Part shown: in pieces, positions 12,402 to 23,488 of the stretch
How the letters are laid out: every line of letters starts with the position of its first letter
Position numbering within the stretch: the first letter of the stretch is position 1
Origin: Wuchereria bancrofti
Taxonomy: Eukaryota; Nematoda; Chromadorea; Rhabditida; Onchocercidae
Direction of reading: 5' to 3'
Assembly (NCBI GenBank): GCA_005281725.1
Contig: SSBO01000001.1
Coordinates: 2,402,399 to 2,466,398 of the forward strand
DNA: 64,000 nt
Notes under the pieces: model-generated
Seen by the model: the letters and a program-made list of their open reading frames with translations, nothing else
What the model was told of the DNA's origin: nothing
Databases searched by the model: none
Made by a program: the position numbers and the translations under genes

Positions 12402-12683
12402 GAAAATATTTTCAATCATTTATATATTATTCCTACCAAAATCGATAATAATACGTACCTAGAAGAATCTCTAAATCTTCTAGCCTAAAGATCGTTTCCC
12501 TGTCCCCACAACACGAAAACTAGTAGCACAGCGACAATATTTAAAAGTATGTCCCATTTCTGCTAAAGATGAGCAAACAAATTCAGTAATAAAATAAGTG
12601 ATGAAGTATCACAATGAATACCAAAATCAAAAATGAAGGTAAGACATGTGCAGAAAGCAAACGAAATACTAAAAATATGTATC

Positions 12684-12689
12684 TTTATT
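12684..12689 (-). terminator. Poly(A) signal of nup54
   Basis: AATAAA on the minus strand lies about 100 nt after the Nup54 stop codon and about 280 nt before the ddx51 acceptor. This spacing is compatible with operon-type processing. Confidence 0.45.
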
Positions 12690-12790
12690 TATGGTGAAGC
12701 ACACTGCATCAAAGAAGAAGTGCGAAGCCAATACATCCATTTAGTGAAATATGAGGAAGTGCTAACAACAAATACTTTGAATGTTGGGAA

Positions 12791-15700
12791 TCATTTCAGA
12801 TGCGTTTCTATAATGTCAAGATCTTCAGTACTTTCACGCACTACGTCAACAACTCTTTCAAGCGCTTCCTGAGCTCGAGATAAATATCTGAAAAAAAAAA
12901 TGAAAAAGTTATAGATTAATATTTACTTTGGACAGACACAATATAACGAAAAATTAATTGTTCCTAATAATTAATCTAATGTATTTGTTTCGATTTCGAA
13001 AACAAACTTGCATCAGCAATTTCTGCTTATAAACCTCAAATCTTTTCGGATAACCATATTAAAAAAGGAACAAAATCAAATGCTGAACAAGATTAACCTT
13101 TTAATTTGTGTCACATCACTTTCAGTTAATCCCAGCTTTGTCCCACCTACTGTTTTCAAATTTTCTGCTTCAACACGCAAAATCGCTAATAAATCATTAA
13201 TTCGACTCTTAAATACAATACGGAATTAGTAAAAAAAAAAAACTATCATTCATCTTATTTGAAGATCCATATACACTGCAATTTGAAGATTTCATATTCA
13301 TATACAACACTTCAACACAGCTAAAATTATACAAATTAAAAACCTTGATTTGGTCCGGTGCTACAAGAGAAGCATTCAATGCTTCAAGACGTGTTTCGAG
13401 TTTCTCTTCAGCACTATCAATGCTAATTGTATATTGCTGAAGGAGGGATTGCATTGCTAAACAACGTAACAAACGATGCGACAATTCTTTATGTCTTTGT
13501 CTGAAAAAAAATGTAATAAAATCAGAATGCATTTGAGTAGAAAACAGAATGCAAAATATGGTGAGAAGCTTTTACTACTAAAACTTCTTTTTCATCAGTT
13601 TCAAAAATTTATTTTCTAAAAAAACCAACCGCTGATACGAACATTGATTTTGTCCCGTTATTAATTTACTGTTAATTTGGATAAGTCTTTGATTTAGTTC
13701 CTCAACAATACGCTCTTCAAGACGTATCTCTGCTGCCTGAAAGAGTTAATATAGTGGGAGCAGAGGGATTTATACTCATTTTATCTTCTTATAGGATTTA
13801 CACTAATTCACAAAACTTGTTTAAAAGAGATTCACTGCCATATGTGAACCTGTAACCCTTATTTTCACCTGTAATTCTTGTCTTTTACGTAATTGTTCAA
13901 ATCCTCGGATTGGGTAAGGAAGCAACTTATCAGGATCTGGATTTTCTCGCACAGCTTGCTGCCAAATCTGCGAATCGAATCCTAAACAAAAGCACAAATT
14001 GAAAAGCATGGAAATTAAAAATTTATTTTTTATGCCCTAATTTTAAATCAGCTTTTACCCGCTGGAGGATTTTTGATGAAAGCATGCTTCTTCGCATCAT
14101 CCACTATTGTACGTGGAAGAATATTCACAACACAAAGCTGACTCTTCAATTGCGTGTCTTGCGTAGGTTGCTTCAAGAAAGCACACAATTCTTTGCTACT
14201 TGACCTGCCTTTGCCTTTCTCTGTTACATATAGTAGAACCTGAAAAAAACAACATGTTATTAGAAACAGAATGAATTAGAATTAGAATTGGCTATTAGAA
14301 CTTGAATTTACAATAAGACAATGAAAAACCAATCCAGCCATTATGTCCAATTCTTCTCGTAGATATTAATATATTAGCTTGAAACTGAAACAGCTTACTT
14401 CAGTTTGATTATCAGGAAGTGGACGAATAAGCTCAATATGAGCTCGAACATTTGTATTATTGCCTAGTATGAGGTTCATCGAATCAATGAATTTTTGTCG
14501 TTGAGTGGCTCTTGAAAGCTGCTCATAATTGATTCCTAGAGTCAAAGCTACAATACCATCGCCATCACAATAATCACTTCTTCTGAAAACAAGCTACCTA
14601 AACAATGCCTACTTTCAATGAATTACATCCTTTAAAAAGTATCTCAACATAAAAAAAAAAGTAATTGATACTTCAAAAAAAAAAAACAAACTGAAATACG
14701 AGACGGTCAATCCAAATGTATTTACTCGAAAAAAGTTCTATTTACTGCTTACCTACTATAACCAATTGCTTTAAACTGATAAAAAGGGTTTTCTGCAGTA
14801 TAAGAAATAGGTTGTTGGTCGCCCTTATAATACCCATTACCAACTCCGCATGCAGACAAAAGCTGATTTAATTTCGCAACAATTCCATCTCTTTCATCGC
14901 CAAAAAGATCTGGTGATGTCAAAGATCGAATGAGATATTCTGAGTTCTAAAAATACATTTGTTGAGCTGTCTAAAAATTCCTAAAAATTTGGAATTTTTT
15001 AAATTTATAAGACATCCAAACTAGTATTTTAGGTATGGAAGAAATTTTAATCTCAAATTCTGCTCATATAACAAGAAATTTGACATTTTAAAATGAATAT
15101 ATTACTCTTTTTTAACTAAAGGAGAAGCAACCAAGAATATAATATGAAAAATAAACATAATCATGAATATAATGATAGAAAATAATATGAAAAATGAATG
15201 ATAACAATCGAAATGAATATCTATATTCCCTGTAACGTGATATTTAATCAAATTAAGCCATTGTCGATCAAAAACAAAATGGAAAGTCTTACAACAAAAT
15301 TGTTAGTTTTGGAAAGCAAAATGCAACTCTACCTGTATCAAATCTTGTACTGTTGAGATTTGTGAAACTTGTGCAGGTGATGCGGTTGAAGTACCTGGTA
15401 AACCAGCTGGTTTCGTCCCAGACGACAACAAAGTTGTTGAAGAAGTTGTTGCCCCGGCTGAAAACAAATCAGTCAAAATAGCTAGTTTAAATATATTCCA
15501 GCATCAAAAATGGATAACATTAAGATTTTTAAAAGAATGGAGGAAAAGGAAAAACTAAAAGTCTGGTTTAATGAAACACCAAATAAAAAGATGACTGAAA
15601 ACCCTGCTATTTATCCTTATTCTTGCAAACAAAAGTTGGATAATGATCATTGGTAATACATCTAAAACTATATGACATTAGAAGTATTTAAAATCAAAAT

Positions 15701-16407
15701 GCAAAACGATATTTGAAGCAATAGCTACCTTTCTAAGCCAAGTACATCAGTTAAAAAAAGAAAAGACTACAAATCAAATTTCAACAAAAGAAATTACGTT
15801 TTGAGCCAAATAATCCTCCAGATTGTGCAAAAGTGGATGTCGTTGTCGAGGCGCCGAACAAAGACGGCTGTGTAGTCGTTGTGGAGCCAAATAATGGTTT
15901 ATTGGTTGTACTGAAGTAAATAGCAATCTGATAACGATTAAAATTTCTTTCCATTTTACATTTCTCCCCATTTTACATTCATATTCTTATTCTCTTCATT
16001 TTTGTACTTTTCTCCCTTTAATGTTGTGATAGGACATAATATGAAAAATAAATGATAACAATCGAAATGAATATCTATATTCCCTGTACTGCAACGTGAT
16101 ATTTAGTCAAACTAAGCCATTATCAATTTATTTAAACATTGCTTTCTTACTAATAAAGAGAAATATGACTAATATATGGCTAACATAATTGACTTCATGG
16201 TCAAATGACCACGTGAGAGCTAAGGCTATCTCTCCAAATATTTTTTCGGAAATTACACCGATTAATAATAATATATTTCTTAAAAATACAAGGAAATAGT
16301 AGTGACCTTGAAGTTGCAGTTCCAAAGCTAAAGGCTGGTGTAGAAACTGAAGTACCAAAAGTTGTAGTTGAAGTAGTGCCTAGTTTCGATCCCCCGAACA
16401 AACTCAT
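12791..16407 (-). CDS. npp-1: Nucleoporin Nup54 (NPP-1)
   Basis: Eleven minus-strand exons join in phase: 16407-16307, 15910-15798, 15457-15333, 14946-14753, 14582-14399, 14239-14059, 13981-13869, 13736-13630, 13500-13344, 13207-13098 and 12887-12791, giving 493 residues (human about 507). The N-terminal ~110 residues are Ser/Thr/FG-rich (MSLFGGSKLG, SLFGAS, GGLFGSK), the phase-forming FG segment. The middle has VTEKGKGRSSSKELCAFL and IWQQAVRENPDPDKLLPYPI followed by GFEQLRKRQELQ, typical of the Nup54 alpha/beta domain. The C terminus is a long alpha-helical coiled-coil (EERIVEELNQRLIQINSKL, RHKELSHRLLRCLAMQ, RAQEALERVVDVV). Nup54 forms the Nup62-58-54 central channel complex. It is the upstream gene of a same-strand trio and may head an operon. 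Confidence 0.93.
15182..15270. repeat. Intronic repeat, copy 1
   Basis: This stretch in the intron between nup54 exons 3 and 4 matches 16036-16127 in intron 1 nearly base for base. The shared core includes GATAACAATCGAAATGAATA and CTATATTCCCTGTA. It is probably a dispersed non-coding repeat. Confidence 0.75.
16036..16127. repeat. Intronic repeat, copy 2
   Basis: This is the second, same-orientation copy of the 15182-15270 sequence, with a short insertion (CTGC) before AACGTGATATTTA and a few substitutions. It lies in the first intron of nup54. Confidence 0.75.
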
Positions 16408-16418
16408 CGTTCTGACCT
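16408..16418 (-). promoter_or_regulatory. Probable trans-splice acceptor of nup54
   Basis: On the minus strand TTTTTAG (AG at 16418-16417) precedes a 9-nt leader and the ATG at 16407. Confidence 0.45.
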
Positions 16419-17559
16419 AAAAATGTATTCAAACTACACGGATTTTACATATCATCATATCATAACATTCTATTCATAAAGAGCATTGAATAATCCTAGG
16501 AACAAAAATTTGAATAAAATGGAAAAATAAATATATCACTAAGTGCAAAACGTGTATACAAGTATAAATATAAGAACGCAAATATAAACATAAACAAAAA
16601 CTTGGATATAAACATAAATATAATTGAAGGTAAGTGTATATAAAACATAACAATAATTACATCTCTCGGAATGGAAAAAAAAATGAAAAATAAGGTAATA
16701 CAAGACACTGAAATATCAGCAAAATAAAAATTAGGTATAAATTTATGTAAATCATTGTACCGTAACCACAACTATTTATGTTGTAACCTTGCTTATCGTA
16801 ATCACTTACCTATGTAAACCTTAATTCTAGACCAACAGAAAAGAAAAGGATAAACAAAAAATGACCGTCAGAAATTTTCTCGCTATGGGCAGGTGACATC
16901 CAACGTGTCGCATGTGCTGCATATCACCTTCTCTGTTTCTCGGTGTAAAATTTATCTCATTTATTTCTTGTTATGGAAAGGATTAGATATGATATAATGC
17001 TTATCAGTTGAAATGCTACTACTGGGATAATTTTTTGATAACTGTCTGTTAGATTATGAAACAATTATTATTGCTGTCAACATTTCTCATTTTTAATTAT
17101 TGTTTAATCATTTGTTCATTCATTAAATTCGTTGCCTTCGTATTGCTCCGTTGTATTTCCCTTTTCTTTTCTATGATGAAAATTTCCTCTTTTTCATTTC
17201 TAACTTTCCTTTCATTTGCTCAATTTCTTTCTCGTTTACTTAATAGTTTAAAACTTTTCCTTTCAAATATACATTTTTACAAAATATTTTCTTTGCTCTC
17301 TTTCGAAATGTTAAAGAATGTGTTGTTATTAAGTTGTCGGACATTATTGCATTTATATATGAATCAAATCAATCAATATACATATCTTTATTTATTTAAG
17401 CTCGAACTTAACGTTTAAAGTGTTTAAGGTATATATTAAAGAAAGTCATGTAAATATCCACAAATATTAGTGTTCGTGTATGTATAGGTCAATTTCCATA
17501 TTATACGGGTATGAAATATAAATATAATTAAAAATGTAAATATATAAATGTAGATGCAA

Positions 17560-17656
17560 CAGGAGTGTATATTATGGATCATTTGGAAATCGATGCTCAG
17601 ATAACTTTTTTTTCTGTGGTATATGAAGAATGTGTAATAGTATGATGTATACTATA
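17560..17656. repeat. ~100-bp direct repeat, copy 1
   Basis: It begins CAGGAGTGTATATTATGGAT and is matched at about three quarters of positions by 17781-17881. Shared blocks include CATTTGGAAAT/CGTTTGGAAAT, a run of pyrimidines, GGTATAT and GTGTAATAGTA. Confidence 0.65.
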
Positions 17657-17780
17657 TACATATTTGTATGCATGTTTATATGTGTGGATTAGTTTGAAAG
17701 TATAGGTGTGAATATAAATATGAAATTATCTTCTGTGTTTCAGATTGTCATATTAGGTTGAAGTGATGAGAATATCTCGG

Positions 17781-17881
17781 CAGGAGTGCATATTTTGGTT
17801 CGTTTGGAAATAATCGAGGCTCAAATAGCTTTTCTTTTTTATGGTATATAAAGGAAGTGTAATAGTAAGATGCATATACTA
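17781..17881. repeat. ~100-bp direct repeat, copy 2
   Basis: It begins CAGGAGTGCATATTTTGGTT and is the diverged second copy of 17560-17656, in the same orientation about 221 bp downstream. Confidence 0.65.
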
Positions 17882-19648
17882 CTACGATGATGTTTGTTTT
17901 ATTGTAAAGAAAAAACTCATATGTATACGATATGATGCATTATGAAGCATTAAATAGAAAAGGATGAAATAAATTTCCATAATTTTGTTGGTTACGGAAA
18001 TAATGTCTGAATTCTTAAATTGCCTTTTGCAAAAATTAAAATTTTTCAATTCATACTATTATTTTTTCCTTGCTTTATGTAAGATATTTTATAAAGTTCT
18101 CGCACTTTAACATTACATTTAAACTTATTCTTTGTTTTTTTTTTTTTTCCTTAAAAAAAATTTTTTTTGTAGAGATTGAATACTTACAGAAAAGGAATGG
18201 CAATTGATTTGTAGTATTATTTAGCATAACACAGACATACACACACACACACTAAAGTTTATGGTTGTTTGAGAGGGGTAAAAGCATTGCTCATTTTTCA
18301 TCCATCCCATTTGATGCATTATTATTATTATTTCATTCAGAATATTTTTGAATTCATTAGAATTTTAGATATAATTTTCCTTAATACTTTAATTCTATTC
18401 CATTTCCCTATCTAATTTAAGTAATGATTTTTTGGTTGAAAATTTCATCTTACAGTAATAAGTGATTGAAGGTTTTTTTTTCATAAGTTTTTTTTTTTTT
18501 TTTTGAAACTGTGGAATTAATTTAAAATTATCTTGCTATTATTCCTTATATGCGTTTCAAGTATTGCTTTGCACGATTCGCCGGATGTTTTGGAATGATA
18601 TTTTGGATGTTATGGCTGGGATCAAAAAATGAATTTGAAATTTTCATATTGTTTGAAATCAAAATCTGTTATTTGAAGTGGAAGGAAAGAAAATCCTTGA
18701 AAGCCATCAATGGATCATCTCTCTGTCCTTGAAGTTTTATTCTTTTGACTGCTTTACATCATGGAATTTGCATTAAACAACCAACCAATCAATCGGTAAT
18801 TCTGATAGAACAAGAAATTTGCAAATTTTCAAGATGAAATTCAAATTTTTTAAAACAACAGTGCACAAGCAAAAAATTTTTTTTCGAAAATACCGGTTTG
18901 TTTTTGAAAGTCTTGAAATTTGAATATTTTAAAGATGCGAAAATGCCAGTGCACGTATTGGGCCTTCAATGCTATTCCTATTAATGTTTTATGTAGTAGT
19001 GGCGGGATAATAAATGAACACTTCCTCAAATAAATATCGGTCCTTTCAATCATTTCAATTTTTTGACTAATTTATTCCTTCAAACATATTTCTATCAATC
19101 CATTTCTGTACTTAAAAGATTTTAATTCAAAATTGTTTTTTAGTTCCTTTTTAATCTTTCAAAAAATTTTTCGATGCATTTTGAACATTTGAAACTTTCT
19201 CACAAGGGATTAAAAAAGCAATGATTTCATCTAATAAAAGATGGAAATAATGATTATTGAACTACTAATGAGAGCATCTTCGTGCATTTCTGACAATTTC
19301 GAATTTTTTTTTTTTTGATCAATCTTTTTCTTTCCTAAAAATTGAACTATTGTTCTTTTTTCTTCCAAAATTCATTCATTCTTGATGCTTATTTCCATTT
19401 GAATATCATTTAGTATTATTTTGGTGTTTTCATGAGAATATTAATTTTATATATACTTACAATAATGGATAAAATGATAATATCATAATAATAGAAAAAC
19501 GAATAATTAAAATTTGCGAAAGTTGTTAGTAAATAATTCACTTCTATTTCCTATATATTTTACTCCATCTAATCGATAATTATACACATGTATTATAGTT
19601 GTTTTTTCTTTATAAAGCAATATTAAGAGTGTAATCAATCTTAACATC

Positions 19649-19655
19649 AGCGATA
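19649..19655 (+). promoter_or_regulatory. Possible trans-splice acceptor of GALK2
   Basis: ACATCAG followed by CGATA and then ATG at 19656 puts an acceptor AG 5 nt upstream of the start. The pyrimidine tract is weak. Confidence 0.35.
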
Positions 19656-22600
19656 ATGGATATTAATGAGTTGAAGGATGAATTCCGACAGCGATTTAAT
19701 TGCAGTGCAAAATATATTGTTCGTTGTCCAGGACGAGTTAATTTAATTGGTAATTTTTATCGAAGCAAAAATTATTCGTTTACTAAACTTTGTATGATAT
19801 TTCTCAAAGAAAGAGGAACTTTAATATATTTATTTTTAAATATATTTCAAATTTGATAAAATAATTTAGAAATCAAAAAAGACAATTATTTGAACTAATA
19901 ATTTTTTCAAATTTTTTCAACTTGAAAGTTTTTTGATGAATAAATACTCGAAGAAAAGAAATGAATTGAAATAATAAATGAGTGTATTCGCTTATTTATT
20001 TGTTTATTTATATTTTGATTTGTCATTGTTTAATAGATGCTAAATTCATATAATTCATTTGTAATGAAACATAATATATCGGTAATTATTGGAAAGATGA
20101 GGATAAATAAGCATTAAAATATTAATAAAGAAAATAATAAATGTTGTGTTTTTCAGGTGAACATATTGATTACAGTGGCTATGGTGTATTACCAATGGCA
20201 ATTAGCGCTTCGACATATATTTTAGCTTCATTTCATGATACTAATGAAATTGTGTTCCAAAATATCAACACAGCATTCAGGTAAAGTTTCATTGTTGTAA
20301 TAAGTTTTTAAGCAAAGTTTTATTGTGACAATAGGTATCGGAGCAAAGTTTCATTACTATGAAAGGTTTTCAAGCAAATTTTACTGTTTATTGTTATGGC
20401 ATGAATTAGATTGTAAAAAAATCGTTTTTTTTTTTAATTTAATTGAAAATTTACTTTTAGAATTTTTGAAATTTACTTATAAAATATTAGTAAATTGTTA
20501 TCCTTAAAGAGCACACACATATAAATTTTGCGATAATTGGATTGGTAGTAAGAAACCCGAATGGTTTCATTATTTTTTATGTGGCTGGAAAGGTGTGTTA
20601 AGGCATTTGAATATGTTACCGAAAGGTATGAATGTATTAGTTCACGGTAGGTCATAATGTATTTACTTTGGATGTCTTACCAATAACTTATTATGCTACT
20701 AAAACATTTTATTCATAAAATATTAGCGATTGGGTTTGCATTATTCTTTAATCTGCAATGGTTCAACATTAAACAATTTATAGTAACATATTTCACGTAT
20801 ATTTCATAATTATATTTCATTGTAACTTACTTTTTGGGCATTAATTTTAGTAAATATAATATAATTTTAGATCTTGTAAAGTTTTTATAAGTTACAAAGT
20901 TATTCTCAAATCTGAAGTTACAGGTGCTATACCATTACAGGTACTATACCAACAGGTGCTGGTCTCTCTAGTTCCAGTTCTCTCGTATGCGCCGCGGCAC
21001 TGGTAACACTTGCACTGCATACAGGGCGAGATTTTGATATTATCAACAAGGTAGAATTATAATTTGTGGCATAAATTTTAACTCCAACCATATATCTTCC
21101 ATCTGATCTAAGCATTAAATTTTTAATAAATCGATATGTGATTAGTTGCCTGGCATGCTGTATTCCTTCATTCATTTATTGTGTAATTTTTGATAAGTTC
21201 TATTATCGAATTTAATTATAAATAAATTAATAAATAGAAATTGCAGACAGAATTTGCTGAATTGTGTGCTGAAGTAGAGCGATACGTGGGTGTGGAAGGT
21301 GGTGGTATGGATCAAGCAATCGAAATTTTAGCTAATGAAGGCTCAGCAATGCTCATTAACTTCAATCCACTTAGATTTGCACCAGTTACACTTCCCGAAA
21401 ATGCTCTCTTTGCTGTGATTCATTCTGGAGAAGCGCTTAATAAAGCAGCTACCTCTCAATACAATGAACGTGTTGTGGAATGTCGTCTAGCAGCTCAGGT
21501 TTACAATGCATTTTCCAAATTTAGTTTTAGAGTTCTTATCAAATTGCATTATTCTATCTTTCATTTCCCATAATAATTACTGTTGTTTATAGATACTTAA
21601 AATTTACTTGAAAATGATCAATACCGTTGATTTCTTCAGATTATAGCAAAAGTGTGTGAACTGAAAAGTTGGAAAGAAATTCGAACATTAGGTGAAGTTG
21701 CACAGCGATTGCAGAAGACTGCTCAAGAAATGATTGTAGTAGTAGAAGAAGTGCTAGCCGATCATGTTTACACCAAGGATAATGCCCTTAGCTTATTAGG
21801 CATATCAAATGAAAATTTCAACCAAACAATCCTTTCAGCGAACACTCAACACAGTTCGTTTTCTAATTTAAAACGCTGGCTATTTTGAAAAAAAAAATGA
21901 TATATGAAAGTCATTTGTCCAACCTGAAATCTTCAGTAAGACCTTAGGTTTTACAAATCCGAAGATTTTTAGAGTAGAATAAAATAAAATGTTAAAAAAT
22001 TTGAGCTTTTTCCATCTTATTAGTCATATTTTACCAGAAAAGAGTTTTATTATTATTATTACTGTTTTATTAATAACCTTACAAACTTCCAACTGATATA
22101 TGTTGATTTAAATGATTAAAATGAACAGCATTATGTTAGTAATTAAAATGAATATTAAGTATTAGTACTTTAATATTGTGATTATATGTGCAACATCTGA
22201 CAAACGCATTTATTTAAAGTATCTGTTATCTCTTATCAACAATAGTTATTTTTTCAGTCAATTTATTTATTTATTTTTTCTTTAATCATTATCGAAAAGA
22301 TACTATGAATATGTAATTATAAGTGTATCAAATGTTGATGATGTTTTATATTAATTAAGGAAAAATTAGTTAAGAAGAAATATAAGTCATATATGATTTT
22401 TGAAAATTAGATTCAATCAATCTAAATTTTGCAAATTGATGTTCATTTTGTGCAACACTTGCTTTATTACTACTTCATTGAAACATTTGCAGTGGAAACA
22501 TTTAAACTGGCGCAAAGAGCAAAACATGTATACATGGAAGCAGATCGAGTTCGTTTATTTCATGAAGCATGTAAAAGTGGTAATGTGGAAGAGATGGGAA

Positions 22601-23044
22601 AACTGATGACTGATAGCCATAATAGCTGTAAGGAACTGTTCGAATGTTCCTGCGATAAACTGGATGAAGTAGTCAGTTCTTTTTCCCATTTTTAAGTTTT
22701 TTTCTAAAAAAGAAAGCATATAAGTATTTATGAAGCATGTAAGTATTCCAAAATATTGCTTATTAATCGTTAATGATAAAATTGATATTGTAATATTCTA
22801 AATATTTTACATTTTAATCAAATTAATAGAAACTATTGTATGTAAAGTATTTTGCATATTGCATTACGTATTATGAATGAAATTTTAGGTGGAGAACTGT
22901 TTACGAAATGGTGCATTAGGTGCACGACTTACAGGAGCTGGTTGGGGTGGTTGCGCCGTTGCGCTTTTTGACATCAAACAATCCGATCTGGAAGTGCTGT
23001 TTTGGAGTGGACCTGCTGGTGGTATACAGTTGATGAAATGCTAA
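19656..23044 (+). CDS. GHMP kinase: N-acetylgalactosamine kinase / galactokinase 2 type
   Basis: Eight exons join in phase: 19656-19749, 20157-20280, 20510-20646, 20941-21050, 21247-21498, 21640-21853, 22493-22671 and 22889-23044, giving 421 residues. Family signatures in order are the galactokinase motif [20 protein letters not shown], the GHMP ATP-binding motif [26 protein letters not shown] with the catalytic-base Asp, [40 protein letters not shown] and the closing [14 protein letters not shown]. These match GALK2, which phosphorylates GalNAc (and galactose at high concentration) at C1 in the cytosol. Human GALK2 has about 458 residues. The difference is largely a shortened stretch between GGCAVALF and the terminal SGPAGG, with no spare intron to hide it. 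The substrate is inferred from family resemblance. Confidence 0.92.
20918..20951 (+). repeat. 17-bp tandem duplication over a splice acceptor
   Basis: TTACAGGTGCTATACCA (20918-20934) is followed directly by TTACAGGTACTATACCA (20935-20951), with one mismatch. Each unit carries an acceptor TTACAG. Only the second gives the right frame for GALK2 exon 4. Use of the first would add 17 nt and shift the frame. Confidence 0.85.
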
Positions 23045-23056
23045 TGAGAGCATTGA

Positions 23057-23062
23057 AATAAA
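23057..23062 (+). terminator. Poly(A) signal of the GALK2-type gene
   Basis: AATAAA lies 12 nt after the TAA stop codon at 23042-23044, which implies a very short 3' UTR. Confidence 0.5.
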
Positions 23063-23462
23063 ACTGAAATCATTGAAATGAAATTGTTGCCTTTCATATT
23101 TGCTCTTCTTTCACTCTTTTGAATTTTATTTCTTTATTCTATTTGTAGTAAAGCAATAATTCTCCGTCCATCTATGTAAATCAAAATCATTCAAATAATT
23201 ATTATCTCTGTTAGATTGTCTATTCACTTACTTACGTAAAAGCATTCCTATTAATTAGATTTGATCTTAATTAGATCAGATCAATATTTGATTAATGATG
23301 TTTTCTGATAAAATCATAATAATTTAGGTATTGTATTTATACTCAATAATCTAATATTATTTCTTTGTTAAAATGAGACAATATTTGTAAGACCCTTATG
23401 CTAATGCTGAAGCTTTAGATAAAATTTTTTTTTAGATAGCGATGCAATGTTTTATTCATATA

Positions 23463-23488
23463 TGAAATATTTCGATCGAAATATTTCA
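23463..23488. repeat. 26-bp perfect palindrome
   Basis: TGAAATATTTCGA is followed immediately by its exact reverse complement TCGAAATATTTCA, centred on CGATCG, with no spacer. It lies about 420 bp beyond the GALK2 stop codon. Confidence 0.8.

Larger units (their letters stand above)
16419..19655. other. Divergent intergenic region, nup54 / GALK2
   Basis: This is 3.2 kb of AT-rich DNA between two divergently transcribed genes, so it should contain both promoters. Open frames here are low-complexity (Phe/Leu/Ile-rich) with no recognisable domain. It holds the direct repeat pair at 17560/17781, a (CA) tract near 18239-18253, and long T runs at about 18129-18147 and 18489-18504. Confidence 0.6.
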
